A program made the position numbers and the translations under genes. A DNA stretch of 64,000 nucleotides from Neckera pumila. Lineage: Eukaryota; Streptophyta; Bryopsida; Hypnales; Neckeraceae. Below, piece by piece: positions 49,056-60,455 of this stretch; the stretch's first letter is position 1, and the number at the start of each line of letters is the position of its first letter. Below the pieces are notes generated by a model. The model saw nothing but the letters and a program-made list of their open reading frames with translations. It was not told the origin of the DNA and did not search any database. The DNA is taken from contig OZ018408.1 in assembly GCA_963969595.1 (NCBI GenBank), forward strand, positions 16,179,823-16,243,822, in the 5' to 3' direction.

Positions 49056-51430
49056 TCAATGCATGTCGCCATTTTCGTAGACTGGCGTACCGTAGTTATG
49101 CTCGGCGTTGTTGTTGTCTTCTTGTCGCTGTTCGTCTCTTGCGTTGCCGTGTGGACTGGACAGGCCAGCTCCATTGCTTGGAGAAGGTGGACGTTGGTCA
49201 GCCAAAAATGTACGTGGAGGTAAACCCATATCATGTAATGCAGAGGGACTTGCTATGCTGAGACCCCTTCCCAAGACAGTTGTTAACTCTGTGAGACAAT
49301 TCACCATGTCGTTATGCTTCAGTATTGTTAGACGTGCATTCTCGTGTGCTACCATTGCTGTCTCATGGAGTCTTCTGTCACGCTCTCTCTGGTACAGCAT
49401 TTGCTCTTTGAACAGTTGAAGCTGGACATCGATTTTGGAGCGCTCTACTTCCAATGAAGCCTCAACTATGTCTCTCATTTGCGTTGCCATCAGTGAACCC
49501 GTCTCTTTTGTTGCTTGAGCTCTGATTGTGTGGCCGGAGACACTCTTTCGCCTAACACTTGTATTGCCAGATCGTTGCTGCACAGCTTGATCAGTATTGT
49601 TGGAAGAACTTAGAATGTGGGGAGTGACTCCAGGTGGAACGCCAGCAAAGGCACTCGTTGGGGGAGTCATGCTAGCAGTTCTCAGAGATCGTTGAGTACC
49701 TGAGGAGCTACTGGCGCGATTTGCTGATGGCAGGGGAATACTCTCCTTTGTTGACATTGGCACGGGGTGCTACGAAACAGGTATGGGGTCGTCTAGGTCA
49801 GTCTCGATGTCTTCGTCATCCCCACCTTCTCCTACCTCAGCCACCGATCTGTAAGTAGAATCGGCAGGAGATAAAATATCCCTCGAGTGTGGTGGTTGGA
49901 TATGAGGTCTTCCACCAAACCACTCATGAATAGCTATGAAGTATTCATGAGCAAATAGACGTGGTAGTCCTTCAGCTTTCCGCTGCTCTGTTGTCAGTTC
50001 CCAGTAATCATGTACATTGTGTCCCGAGCATCCTAGGTAGTCTACAATTTGTTTGTAGTCTGGCAACAACTGGTTCCACTTCGTTTTGCACGCTGCTCCA
50101 TCTCGAAAGACAGGTGAAAAACCTTGAATCATCACGAAATGGGAGACGCGCACCCACTTCGTACTATCAGGTGTCATTAGGTCGCGTCCATCCACCGTGT
50201 CGATTTCTATGAGATGCATCTCCCGTTTTGCTCGAATTAGAGCGAGTACTTTGTCAGGCTGCCAATTAGGGCCTCGATCTTTTCTTGCTCTCTTGCATTG
50301 ACTCGGTCCTGCTGCAGTAGTTTGTGGATGTGGCACTGCTGGTGCAGGAATTTCTGGATGTGGCACTGCTGGTGCAGGAATTTCTGGATGTGGCATTGCT
50401 GCTGCTCCACGTGTGACGTAGCTACTGTGCAGGGCAGCTGAATTATCAGGAATTCGAGGAAAAGCTGTCGGGAATGGAGGTCTGGGGAAATCGGGCGCAT
50501 ACCCTGCAAAAACGACACGTAATGACTGCGTCAGCAACCAGAAACAAGAAAAAACAGAGGTTCATATATATCTCATTTCTATTTCCGTCTCTTCCTTTGG
50601 TCGTGCAGGTTACTAGACGGAATTCAATGACACAGAGTGGGTTCACTCGATGATTCTCCTATATTGGGCTTGTGGACCATTGCATCTGATGTCATAAAAC
50701 AAAGTCTATTCGATTGCAATATGGTGCACAGCATTTTGATACATGGTGAAAACGATTTCCTATGTAATGCATATCATTTCTAAGGGCGGGACTAATATTT
50801 CATAGTAGCAAACAGTACGACAGTTCTTAAGTAGTACAAGACAGCATTGAAGCTATGATTCCATGGAAAGGTGGAGGTGAAAACGATTTCCTATGTAATG
50901 CATGTAATTTTTAAGGGCGAGACTAACATTTTACAGCAGCAAACACTACGACAGTGCTTAAGTAGTAGAGGACGACATTGAAGCTATGATTCCGTGGAAA
51001 GGTGGAGATGGATCATGATTGCGTCATGACAACAATCAAGGGGCCGAATTCGTGGCGCAAGGTAAGAGGGCACTGTGGTAACAAAGCACTGACAGTGACT
51101 GTCATGACCGAAGCAAGTCATTCTACAAGCTGAAACAGCAGATTCTACAGTGTTCTGGACTTGTGCAATTAGTGGACGGAAAATGGGAAAACTGAAATGG
51201 ACACATGGAAAGTGACTGAAACACAAAACCTATGTTGTCTTCCTAGTACTCATTGAGGCATCGGAGGGGTTTTCTGTTATGTGCAGGTCGCCGTTTTTCG
51301 AGATTGACGTCATACAATAATAGGTACAAGGACTTGGTGAATGAATAGGACAAAGAAACGAACCTGAGGCAGGGATGGGTGTTGGGCGCATGGGTCCACC
51401 GAAATACTGTGGATGTTGTCGGTTGTTCAT
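49056..51430 (-). pseudogene. Harbinger-associated Myb/SANT-like protein (ORF1), one intron, one nonsense codon
   Basis: Exon 1 is 51430-51364 (ATG, donor CCTCAG|GTTCGT) and exon 2 is 50503-49056 (acceptor TTTTTGCAG). The junction is in phase 1 and gives 504 residues. The only lesion is TAG at 49770-49772. In PIF/Harbinger elements this partner binds transposon DNA and helps carry the transposase to the nucleus. A 10-residue repeat (AVPHPEIPAP) occurs before the trihelix domain. The domain's three helices run from NWQPDKVLALIRAKREM through KTKWNQLLPDYKQIVDYLG to RLFAHEYFIAIHEWFG. A Ser/Thr-rich linker leads to a C-terminal coiled coil (EVERSKIDVQLQLFKEQML), a common dimerisation layout. The 5' intron is 860 bp and contains a 131-bp tandem duplication. 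Confidence 0.8.
50745..51008. repeat. Tandem duplication of a 131-bp unit in the ORF1 intron
   Basis: GGTGAAAACGATTTCCTATG starts at 50745 and again at 50876. The two units, which end in TGGAAAGGTGGAG, differ at roughly a dozen positions. Confidence 0.85.
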
Positions 51431-52410
51431 TGCTTTCTTTTGCTTGTGTGCCTGCGCATATGACACCCATGTCAGTATTGTAGCCAACGACACATGCTTC
51501 CCATGAAATATGCACAGTAAGAATGACTGAGTAACTCCACGTTGCTCAAAAAGACAAAACCAAATCGGATTTCTACTTAGAGACCAGCATGACATGTAGA
51601 AAATATTCATGATTGCAAGGGAATCTGTAGCGGAAGCTCTCACTTGCTTGAGGATTGAAAATTTGACTGTGACTGTGCTTGAGAGAGACGCTCCTTAATA
51701 CATTAGGTGCTCGTTGTGGTGGACTCCACTGCTGCCTCGGGCAGTGCGCTCCCATTACGTTTGGCTATAGGTACTAGTGACAGCGTTGTTTTGTTAATGT
51801 GACGCCCACTCCCTCCATTAATAAAGAGCGGCCATTTTACTCTGAAATGTTCTTTTCCTCTTGATTTTACTACTCCACTTGACTAGTACTCTCACTTTGG
51901 TGGGCCTCTAGTACTTGCTCATTTACTTGCCATAACAGTGTTGCTACTGCACTCTCTCTGCGCCTGCCAAGTAGGCTCGGCATTAACCAATTGCCGCTTG
52001 TGGGAATGGCATTCCTTTTAATACTCCTTTTCAACTCAAAGAATGGGTCCCAAGGACCTGATGTGAATGTACCTTAAGCAACTAGGAAAATTAGTGTTAA
52101 TTTACTCTAACTACACTCAAATTGGCTAACTTCAAAGTCAAACAAACAAAACAACCACAAAAATTTCAAAAACTACCAAAAAGATAATCTACTTGGCTGG
52201 CTACAAGAACTGCAATTTGAATGTGTGTCTATTTATTGGAAAGTGCATTAGAATTTTATATAATACTTTTGAGATTATCCCCCAGATTATCCATTGCCTT
52301 ATAAGGATGGAATCTCATCATTGATTGGTCATATGTACAAGATTCATGACCAATGAAAAATATTTTCAAATCCAAGTTTGGAGGTGTTGTGCAAAGATCT
52401 ATAATGTTGA

Positions 52411-53225
52411 TTAACCCCTAAAGTCTCAAGGCCATTTTTTTGTCAAAAACGATGCAAAACTGTTCAGTTCTGTTGCATTCATCTAAGAAAAGAGGAAAAA
52501 AAATATTTTTTTAGAATCTAACCATAGGATCTTATATTTAACTTATCTAAGATCATGTGGTAAAAATTTCATAAAGTTTGACCGTACAGATTAGAATATA
52601 TTAGCATTTGAAGTTGGAAATAATTGATTTTTTGAACATTGACTTGCAATTTCAAATGACTTTGACTGCCATTTGTAAAAAAAATTGCACTACAAACTTT
52701 GAATTTAATTTTTTTAAATGTTGAATAATTGAGTTGAGAATCTAGGAAAAAAAATTCCAAAAAAACACACTTGATTGTCACTCTTTAAAAATTGTTAAGT
52801 AGAAGTAGGTCCAAGATTGAACAAAAAACTAAATTGTCAATAGCTCTAAGATGGAATTAAAACACTATTATCTTAACGGTGAGATTGTTTTAGCAAGCAA
52901 ACTTAGCCTTATTCAACAATTTGTTTTGAAAAATTGTGAAAATTGCATTTAGAAATGAGTCCTACAAGTTATTTTTTCAAAAAGATGCTCTAAGTGCCCA
53001 AAAAATAAGATTGTCCATAACTTTCACATAACAAATCCAAATGGAATGAATCAAAACTTTCCCATATAGATAAAAATACGATCTATGAGAAAATAGTTTT
53101 TAAAATTAAAAAAATACTATATGAGAAGATTTTTGCCCACCACATAAAAAAAAAGGACCTTTTGTGCCTGTGCACCAATTGAAATAAAAGTTATATTCCC
53201 ATAAAAAAGTTAGATATAATCAAGT
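52411..53225. mobile_element. TTAA-flanked DNA transposon (copy C), right end missing
   Basis: TTAA (52411-52414) then CCCCTAAAGTCTCAAGGCC. The body parallels copies D and E as far as the GCACCAATTG...TATATTCCC-like stretch near 53200. The terminal CCTTTAGGGG and TTAA are absent, so the copy is truncated. Right boundary approximate. Confidence 0.7.
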
Positions 53226-53370
53226 ATCGACCTTGATGAGCCATTAAAAAAACAATTTGGTGAGCATATTTGGATTCAACGAGTTGGGAGAACATGTAGT
53301 CAAGGAAATTTCAACAAGTTTCATCATCTTAATGACCTGGTTTTCCCAAAGATTTTATCCTATCATTAGT

Positions 53371-53690
53371 ACTAGTGTGGCCATGTGCCGTTGGCCCAAT
53401 TTTCATCCACTTCTAGTTCCACTCCCGGTTCCACTCCCGGTTCCACTCCCAGTAGCAAGAACGCCACCAAAATCAAAGTAAAAGTAATTTTCTAATTTTT
53501 TAATCAATAAATACTTTGAAATTCAATAACTTTTGCACCACCGCTCCAAACGCCACGAAACCAAGCCCGTGCACCCCTCCTTGCCGAGCCCTTTCCAATG
53601 GTACCAAGCACGTGGCCGTGGGATGCCCGGTCCGGGAGATCTCAACGTAACAAACAAACAAACAAACAAACAGCCAAATTTAAGGTATAG
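53371..53690 (+). mobile_element. (CAAA)n retroposon, forward copy
   Basis: It runs from ACTAGTGTGGCCATGTGC through three repeats of GGTTCCACTCCC, CAAGAACGCCACCAAAATC, a (CAAA)n tract (about 53649-53672) and the end sequence ATTTAAGGTATAGATA. It is closely related to 60041-60404 and, in reverse, to 9721-10260. GGTTCCACTCC is one base from the pol III B-box consensus, which hints at a SINE. No A box or target duplication was identified. Confidence 0.65.
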
Positions 53691-54467
53691 ATATTATGTC
53701 AGTATGTGGTATACTAATTTATCAGAGTCATACTATGGATGAAGAAGAGAGAGAGAAGTTAGTGCAATTTGAAATATATTTTCTTGTACTAATTTCCTTA
53801 AAGAAAATGAATTTTGTGTGAAACTAATTTTGCGCTCATGTTAATAGGATAAATCATTAGTATTATGTGCAATAAAGTAAAGTGTTTGTAGTTCTTTACA
53901 CTCCATTTAATCATATAGGATCATTTGAAGTGACACTAATATGCCCTTAAAACTTCATCATGTAATGTCTTTAATTTATTCACATGGTGCACCTTGGGTG
54001 TAAAGTAATACTCTAATTCAACCTTTGGTGAGAGATTCTATGTCTTTTTGAAGATGATGCAAAGATGCACATATATTACATTTTCAATTTTTGACTTTGA
54101 AAATTCCAAAAAAAATCCAAAAAAATCCCCCCAAAAATATACATATATTTTTTCATTTTTCCACAATTTTCTATATATCTTTTTGAGGTCAAAAAGGTAT
54201 ATGAGATTTTTTTCGCATACATTTTTTGGACAACATATGAATAAACAATGAATTTTAAAAATTGTTGTATCCAAAATCACCACAATCTTTCATGTTTAGA
54301 GGGCTTACATTTTAAGCAAGAATCTAAGTGAGATTGTTTTTCAAACAAGTAACAATTAGCTGCAGTTACTTTACAAGAAATCCATAAGAGTGAAGGATGG
54401 CTAATAAAATGTTGATCAATGTACAATGTATAGGCTAATTCTGTGTTCTTAGTTCATACAAATGAAC
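53691..54467. other. AT-rich intergenic sequence
   Basis: No gene or clear repeat seen. Confidence 0.35.
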
Positions 54468-54469
54468 TA

Positions 54470-54718
54470 CACAAAATAGTGAAATTAGGTTACACGTCAC
54501 TAATTTCTTGACATTTGACACTATATAAATAGTTACAATTAATGTACACAAATGCACTAGTTTTGTAGCAGGTATCGTTGTAACTAGGGCTCTTGAAGCT
54601 CCGTGTGTACAAATGAAAAGATCTATAGAAATATTTGTTGACTTTGATGGCTTATACCATGACTTTCTTGGGGTGAGGTAGCCTAATAGTTAAAGCAACC
54701 TAATTTCACTATTTTGTG
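54470..54718. mobile_element. TA-flanked MITE, CACAAAATAG family (empty-site relative of copy D)
   Basis: CACAAAATAGTGAAATTAGG at the left is mirrored by CCTAATTTCACTATTTTGTG at the right, with TA at 54468-54469 and 54719-54720. Near its right end it contains an undisturbed CCTAATAGTTAAAGCAACC, which corresponds to the site occupied by the TTAA transposon in the next copy. Confidence 0.85.
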
Positions 54719-55044
54719 TAATTGAAATTCTAAAAAATTTAGCATACTACAAACTTGGAACCAATGTAATTTTGTTTGGTAATTCATTTCTAAAAACAAA
54801 CCTAACCTAGACTCCAACAATAAGGGTATACGAATTCTAAGTTTTTTTTGGAATATCATTTTATCAACTCCATCCAAGTTCAAGCTAGGGATTTGTATAC
54901 TACATAACTCAAATAGGTCAAACTAGTTAACAATAGCATAAATAAGCATCTTCATCTTGCAATTGATTGCCGCATGAAAGATTTGTGAAACCAAAAAAAA
55001 AAATTACAATAGTTGAGACCTAGGTTCATAATATTGTATAACAA

Positions 55045-56220
55045 CACTAAATAGTGAAACTAGGTTGCCTCACACTAATTTCTTGACATTCTACACTATA
55101 AAACTATATATAATTACTATAGAAAGATGCAATAATGTAGGAACGAAGTGTGTTGCATAGGTTGGTGCATTGGTTGATGGCTTGGATTTAGAGTATGGCA
55201 TGTGCCTCCATCTGGACTAGAAGTGAGTCATGAATTGACTTCTTTGACGACGGCAACCTAATTGTTAATCCCTAAAGGACCAAGGCCTTTTTTTTGCCCC
55301 AAAACACAAAATTGCCATTTCTATAGCATAGAGTAAGAAAATTTGAAAATTATTTTTTTTCACATCAAACCGTGGGATCTTACACCTAACTATTATGAAA
55401 ATGTGTGGAAAAAATTTCAGAATTTTTGACTACAAAGATTGCAAGATATCTATGTTTAAGTGAAAAAATCCAGTATTTCAGAACATTTCGGGATTATATT
55501 ATTTGACTTTGAACCTTCTTAACTTCAATTTTTTGCACTATAAAATTTTAAGCTTTAAATGTTTGTGGTGGAGAATTGAGTTAAGAGTCCAGGAAAAAAA
55601 ATATTGAAAAAAACCTAATTTTCATACTTCAAGAAATTGTTAAATAGAGGTAGGTACAAGATAGAAGGAAAATCTAAATTATTCATATCTCTAAAATGGA
55701 ATTAAAATGCACTAATCCCGATGGTGAGATTGTTCTAGCAAGCAAATAAAACTATGTGGATTTTTTTTTGAAATTGTAGAAATTGCATTCGAAAATGAAA
55801 CCTACAAGAGTTTTTTCAAGAAGATGCTCTAATTGCTAGAAAAACAAGATTGTCCATAACTTTCTCATAACAAATCCACATGGAATGAATCAAAGCTTTC
55901 CTGGTAGACAAAAATATAATCTGAGAGAAAAATAAATTTAATTTAAATTTTTGAATTTTTTTTTTGCTACTCCCTCTCTCTCTCTCCCCCCTCTCCTTCT
56001 TCCAAGTTCCAAGCTGTTTGGATCATAACTTTTGTTCCCGGGCACCGATTGAGAAAAATTCTATACTCCCACAAAGCTAACCAACTTTTCTATCTTCAAA
56101 AAAAAATTCAAAAAATTTGGAAAAATTCAGCCTGTAGGTACCTACCCGCAATTCCCATTTGTCCCCTGAAGAGACCATTGTCCTTTAGGGGTTAAAGTAA
56201 CCCAATTTCACTACTTAGTG
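55045..56220. mobile_element. CACAAAATAG-family MITE split by TTAA transposon copy D
   Basis: The left part (55045-55264) starts CACTAAATAGTGAAACTAGG. The right part (56196-56220) ends CCAATTTCACTACTTAGTG next to TA. Removing 55269-56195 leaves CTAATTGTTAAAGTAACC, matching 54470-54718. Without the insert the MITE is about 245 bp. Confidence 0.8.
55265..56195. mobile_element. TTAA-flanked DNA transposon (copy D), complete
   Basis: TTAA (55265-55268) then TCCCTAAAGGACCAAGGCC; at the right TTGTCCTTTAGGGG then TTAA (56192-56195). Nearly collinear with copy E. Non-coding. It sits inside a MITE whose unoccupied relative carries a single TTAA. Confidence 0.9.
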
Positions 56221-56271
56221 TAGGCAATGTCCTCCCCATAGTGTTGGGAAGATATTACGTTTTCCTACATA

Positions 56272-56477
56272 CAATAGAACCTCTCTTAGTGCATAGTCTG
56301 GGGATTATGCCCTAAGAGAGGTTTCTGCAATAAGAGAGGTTCTGTACTGAACATTGGTTAACGTAGCCTCTCACTATGGGGCCTCCAACTACTGTTCACC
56401 AATAAATACTTCAAAGTACTAACTCTCCTACTACATATTATGCACTAAGAGAGTATGCACTAAGAGAGGTTCTACTG
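56272..56477. mobile_element. pogo/Emigrant-like MITE
   Basis: CAATAGAACCTCTCTTAGTG at the left mirrors CACTAAGAGAGGTTCTACTG at the right, flanked by TA (56270-56271 and 56478-56479). The CAGTAGAACCTCT end is close to the CAGTAAAACCTCT ends of plant pogo-like (Emigrant/Lemi) elements. Extra internal copies of the arm (AAGAGAGGTTTCTGCAATAA) give a repeated substructure. 206 bp. Confidence 0.75.
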
Positions 56478-56479
56478 TA

Positions 56480-58135
56480 CTTGGGAAGGAACTTATCAAT
56501 TAATTCAAGGATTGGAGTTGGGTGAGGAACCATATACGGTACTACGACATTTCTGTTTGTTCACTGAAGGGGTCTCACTGGTAAGCTATGTCACAATGCT
56601 CTTTTTCCCCTTTGTTATTGCCCAATAGAAACCAGCCACCGTCAAAGAAAAAAAGTAAAGAAAGTGCCTGAGTGAGCATCCGACAGGAAGCTGTCCACCT
56701 TGCTTGCTGCCACCGTAGGGCGGCGATAAGTTGTCAAACTACTGGACCAGTACATGAGTCGGTAATTGGAAACTGATTTAAAAAAAACGAGGTGGCTTGC
56801 TTGCATAGCTCACTGAACGGATCGGACCCGCCAGCCTTCAGTTGGTAAGGTAACTGCACCTTAAATCGCACAGTTAAGCAATTCAGCATGGTTTTCACTA
56901 TTATATTGAAAAATAAATTGTAGGGTCCCATTGGTAGTCAAAACAGGATTCTAGATTCTCTTAGAATGCATTTTTTGGACACTGTGTGAATAAACTACAA
57001 ATTTTCAAAGTGCTGAAAATAGGTGCACCTAAAAGCGATCATAGAGTCATATGAATAGTGGGAGTACATTTTAGGCAAGAATATCCGCTGTGCGCTTTTA
57101 AGGACTGTGCAATTTTAGGTGTAGTTACCTTATTGTGAGCAACTGGGTGCTGGACCGTTGCAATGACGTCCATAATCGCTCACCAGGGAATGATTTCAGC
57201 TCAACAATAGTACTGTTGATGAAGTAATGAGGATTAATTATGGATTTTGAATGGGTCTCAAATCTAAAATAATAGGTGAAAAACCGATCACCTTGATACC
57301 GGTATGCATTTTGGTGATCTCAGTGGTTTCCTCACCTCAATTCTAACCATTAAAATGGTTTCTTTTGGATTTATAAACTGTTTATTCTGGTTTCTAGTTT
57401 CTAATAATATTTAAGAATTATATCCGCGTGATACCCACAATATATACTAGAAAGTAGGTTTGTTGGAACACGCTCCAACTTTCAGATTCTTGGGATAACC
57501 GACAGCTGAAAGAATGGTTGGATTCACTGTTGGAAGTAGTTTCTGTTCCTCTCCCTGTACTGTACACTTTATCATCCTGTAGCACCCTGAGAGTCTGGAA
57601 TTGCCGGGTGAGCAACGCTAATTGATTGACTATATTCATAACTCATTGTTTTACCAATGAGGCAGGGTCCCTTTAGTTTGCATCCTTGGAAAGGGACCTC
57701 TACAGGGAACAAAATTGTCTTTTATGGCTCCTTATTCAACCCCAATCGCTGAATTAATTGATAAGTCCTTCCCAACTATCTAGCAAAGCATAATACCTTC
57801 CCACACGGGGGACCATTGCTTGATTTTACAATGGTGTGTTACACAGAGACCGTGATGGAAGTAGTAATAATATATTAGGATTTGTGAGGCTTGAGCTAGC
57901 ACATGTATCACCAAAGATGCATTGCTAAAGCGGCCCCAACATCTCTGTAAAAGCAACTTTCAAGAAAGTAATTTTAACATTGGACTTTTTGGTTATTTTT
58001 AGTTTGGTAGCAAGTAGTTTTTTCCTACTCACATTAAAGTGTAACATATCGGAAGTTAGTGAAAGCAATTCTAATTATGGAAAACTTGAAATTATTTCTA
58101 ATTCCAACTTTGCTTGGATTTCTTCAAAGTTTGTC
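56480..58135. other. Intergenic sequence
   Basis: No gene or clear repeat recognised; base composition is less AT-rich near 56560-56760. Confidence 0.35.
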
Positions 58136-59059
58136 TTAACCCCAAAAGGACCAAGGCCCTTTATTTTGCCAAAAAACACTCAAAACTGCCATTTCAATAG
58201 CAAGAAGTAAAAAAATTTGAAAAATGTTTTTTTTCCACATCTAACCATAGGATCTTACTCCTAACTAGTATGAGAGTGTGTGGAAAAAATTTCATAATTT
58301 TTAACCACACAGATTGCAAGATATCTGCATTTAAAGTGGAAAAAACAAGTTTCCAGCACATTGTGGAACTAGATTTTTTGACTTTGAACATTTTTAACTT
58401 AATTTTTTTGCACTACAGAGTTTTGAGCTTTTAATGTTTATACTGGAGAATTGAGTTGAGAATCTAGCCAAAAAAGAAAAGTTCAGAAAAACTTAATTTT
58501 CATTATTAAAAAAATTGTTAAGTAGAAGTAGGTACGAGATAGAAGAAAAATCTAAATTATTCATATATTTTAGGTGGGATTAAAATGCACAAATTCCAGT
58601 GGTGAGATTGTTCTAGCAAGTAAACTAAACCATGCAAAAAAAAAAAATTGAAAAAATTGAAAAGTTTCATTCATAAATGAATCCTACAAGTTATTTTTTC
58701 AAAAAGATGCTCTAACTACCCGAAAACAAGAATGTCCATAACTTTCTCATACAAAATCCAAATGAAATGAGTTAAAGCTTCCTAGATAGACAAAAATATA
58801 ATCTATGAGAAAAAAAATACTTAAAAATAAAAAATAAAAAATGGCAAATTTTTTTGCTGCCTGCCATCCCCTGTTTTGAGCTTATTTGGTCATAACTTTT
58901 GTTCCCGAGCACCGATTCTGGAAAAAATTATAATCCTATGAAGTTAATCAGATTTCTTCCAAAAAAAGTTTCAAAAAATCAGAAGAAAATTTCAGCCCGT
59001 AGGTACCTGCCCGAAATCGCATTTGTCCCCCGAAGGGACAATGGTCTTTTAGGGGTTAA
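58136..59059. mobile_element. TTAA-flanked DNA transposon (copy E), complete
   Basis: TTAA (58136-58139) then CCCCAAAAGGACCAAGGCCC; at the right GACAATGGTCTTTTAGGGG then TTAA (59056-59059). Same orientation and layout as copy D. No ORF of significance. Confidence 0.88.
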
Positions 59060-60040
59060 AGCTTGTCCTAAGTCTTTGATCTCAATCACCAATCTCCAAA
59101 CTCCAATGTTGGTGTAGGGGTTGGATATATTCCAACATCTTTGTAAAAGTGGCCCCAAGTATTAAAATATATCCTAGTAGTCAATTCCAATTTTCCTTTT
59201 GCAAATATTGCACACTTTTATGTAGAATTCTAAAAAATCTTTTGTCTTTTCTACAAAGTTTGGTCTATTTTTGTATATAGAAGTCTTCCCCTAGGATTAG
59301 TTGGTTAGGTCAACTAGCTACCCTAACTCACCAAACATAGCCTATGAGCGAGGCTTTTCAAAACAAATTTGGAGAAAAGTGAGCAATAAAGTATAATGAA
59401 CTTTGGAAGCACTAATGAAGATGTATTTGTATAGAAAGGAAATTGAAAACATGAATTTGTTAAGAGTCTTTGATATTTAGTGAAATGAAACTATATAAAG
59501 ACTTGCACATTAATTCAAAATAATGTGATTTGATGAATTCATATCACACACCATTAGGACAAAATAGTACATAGTCAAATCAAGAGGTAGACTTAGACGT
59601 TTGAAGTATACTTTCATGAATTCAAGGAATTTCTTTTATAAATCTTTTTTTACAATGAATTTGTGTATTTTATTACATGAATTTTAACAATACATGTATG
59701 TTTGCCACATGCACGCCCAAAAAAATGAAGGGCAACTAATTTGACCACGAACCACAAAGGGCAACTGAATTTTTGTATAAACCTTTCATATGAAAGGTAG
59801 ATCCGCCCTCCAAATTCCTTCAAATCCAAGTTCCTTGTACCCTTGGCAGATAGATGCGCAATCTAGTGAAACGTTTAGCCAATCTTGGAGTCACAAAGAC
59901 GATGGCGGTGTAGGTCTTGGTAGTCGGACATGAACAATCTCCGAGTCCAGTTGAACAAGCTTCCCCAAAAGCATCTCGATCGAAAAGTATCCCGCATTCA
60001 GATTTCTTCTGTGAATTGTGTCATTGTTAATTTCAAGCAT
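59060..60040. other. AT-rich intergenic sequence
   Basis: No gene recognised. Confidence 0.35.
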
Positions 60041-60404
60041 ACTAGTGTGACCCTATGTCGTTGGCCCAATTTTCATCTACTCCCGGTTCCACTCCTGGTT
60101 CTACTTCCGATTCTACTCCAAGTTCTACTCCCGGTTCCACTCCCAGTAGCAAGAACGCCACCAAAATCAAAGTAAAAGTAATTTTCTAATTTTTTAATCA
60201 ATAAATACTTTGAAATTCAATAACTTTTGCACCACCGCTCCAAACGCCATGAAACCAAGCTGGTGCACCCCTCTTTGGCGAGAGCTTTCTAACGGTATCA
60301 AGCACGCGGCCGGGGGACCCACGGTCAGGAAGTTGTCCACGCTACAAACAAAACAAAACAAAACAAACAAACAAACAAACAAACAACCTCATTTAAGGTA
60401 TTGA
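60041..60404 (+). mobile_element. (CAAA)n retroposon, second forward copy
   Basis: It starts ACTAGTGTGACCCTATGTC and carries five GGTTC(C/T)ACTCC-like repeats (60083-60148). The core is nearly identical to 53371-53690 (a long shared stretch from CAAGAACGCCACC to CACCACCGCTCC). A (CAAA)n tract spans about 60343-60386, followed by ATTTAAGGTATTGATA. The longer GGTTC array is the main length difference between the two copies. Confidence 0.65.
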
Positions 60405-60428
60405 TATACCTTTCAATCCTGCACTCTA

Positions 60429-60455
60429 CACAAAATAGTGAAATTAGGTTGCCCC
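60429..60455. mobile_element. Left end of a CACAAAATAG-family MITE interrupted by copia element 2
   Basis: After TA (60427-60428), CACAAAATAGTGAAATTAGG and TTGCCCC match the family start. Then the copia LTR begins. GCCCC would be the target duplication; the other half lies beyond the right edge. Confidence 0.7.

Larger units (their letters stand above)
46261..52074. mobile_element. PIF/Harbinger DNA transposon with both proteins, flanked by TAA
   Basis: The ends AGGTAGGTTCACACC and, inverted, AGGTACATTCACATC match at 12 of 15 positions. They are flanked by TAA at 46258-46260 and 52075-52077, the 3-bp TWA duplication typical of PIF/Harbinger. Between them lie a Harbinger DDE nuclease gene on the plus strand (47317-48663) and a Myb/SANT-type partner gene on the minus strand (51430-49056), convergent, 0.4 kb apart. 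Both reading frames are closed only by single nonsense codons, so the 5.8-kb element decayed recently or the assembly carries point errors. GTGACAGCG recurs near both ends (46348, 46386, 51778). Confidence 0.75.

Noticed and set aside
50330..50400. Short direct repeats considered as a CRISPR-like array
   Set aside because: The 30-bp units are contiguous, encode a 10-residue protein repeat in ORF1, and have no spacers.
53410..53450. GGTTCCACTCC considered as the B box of a tRNA gene
   Set aside because: No cloverleaf, A box or acceptor stem can be drawn around it; kept only as a possible SINE promoter feature.
57418..57639. 73-residue minus-strand ORF
   Set aside because: No domain, splice context or homologous feature was seen; within the length expected by chance.
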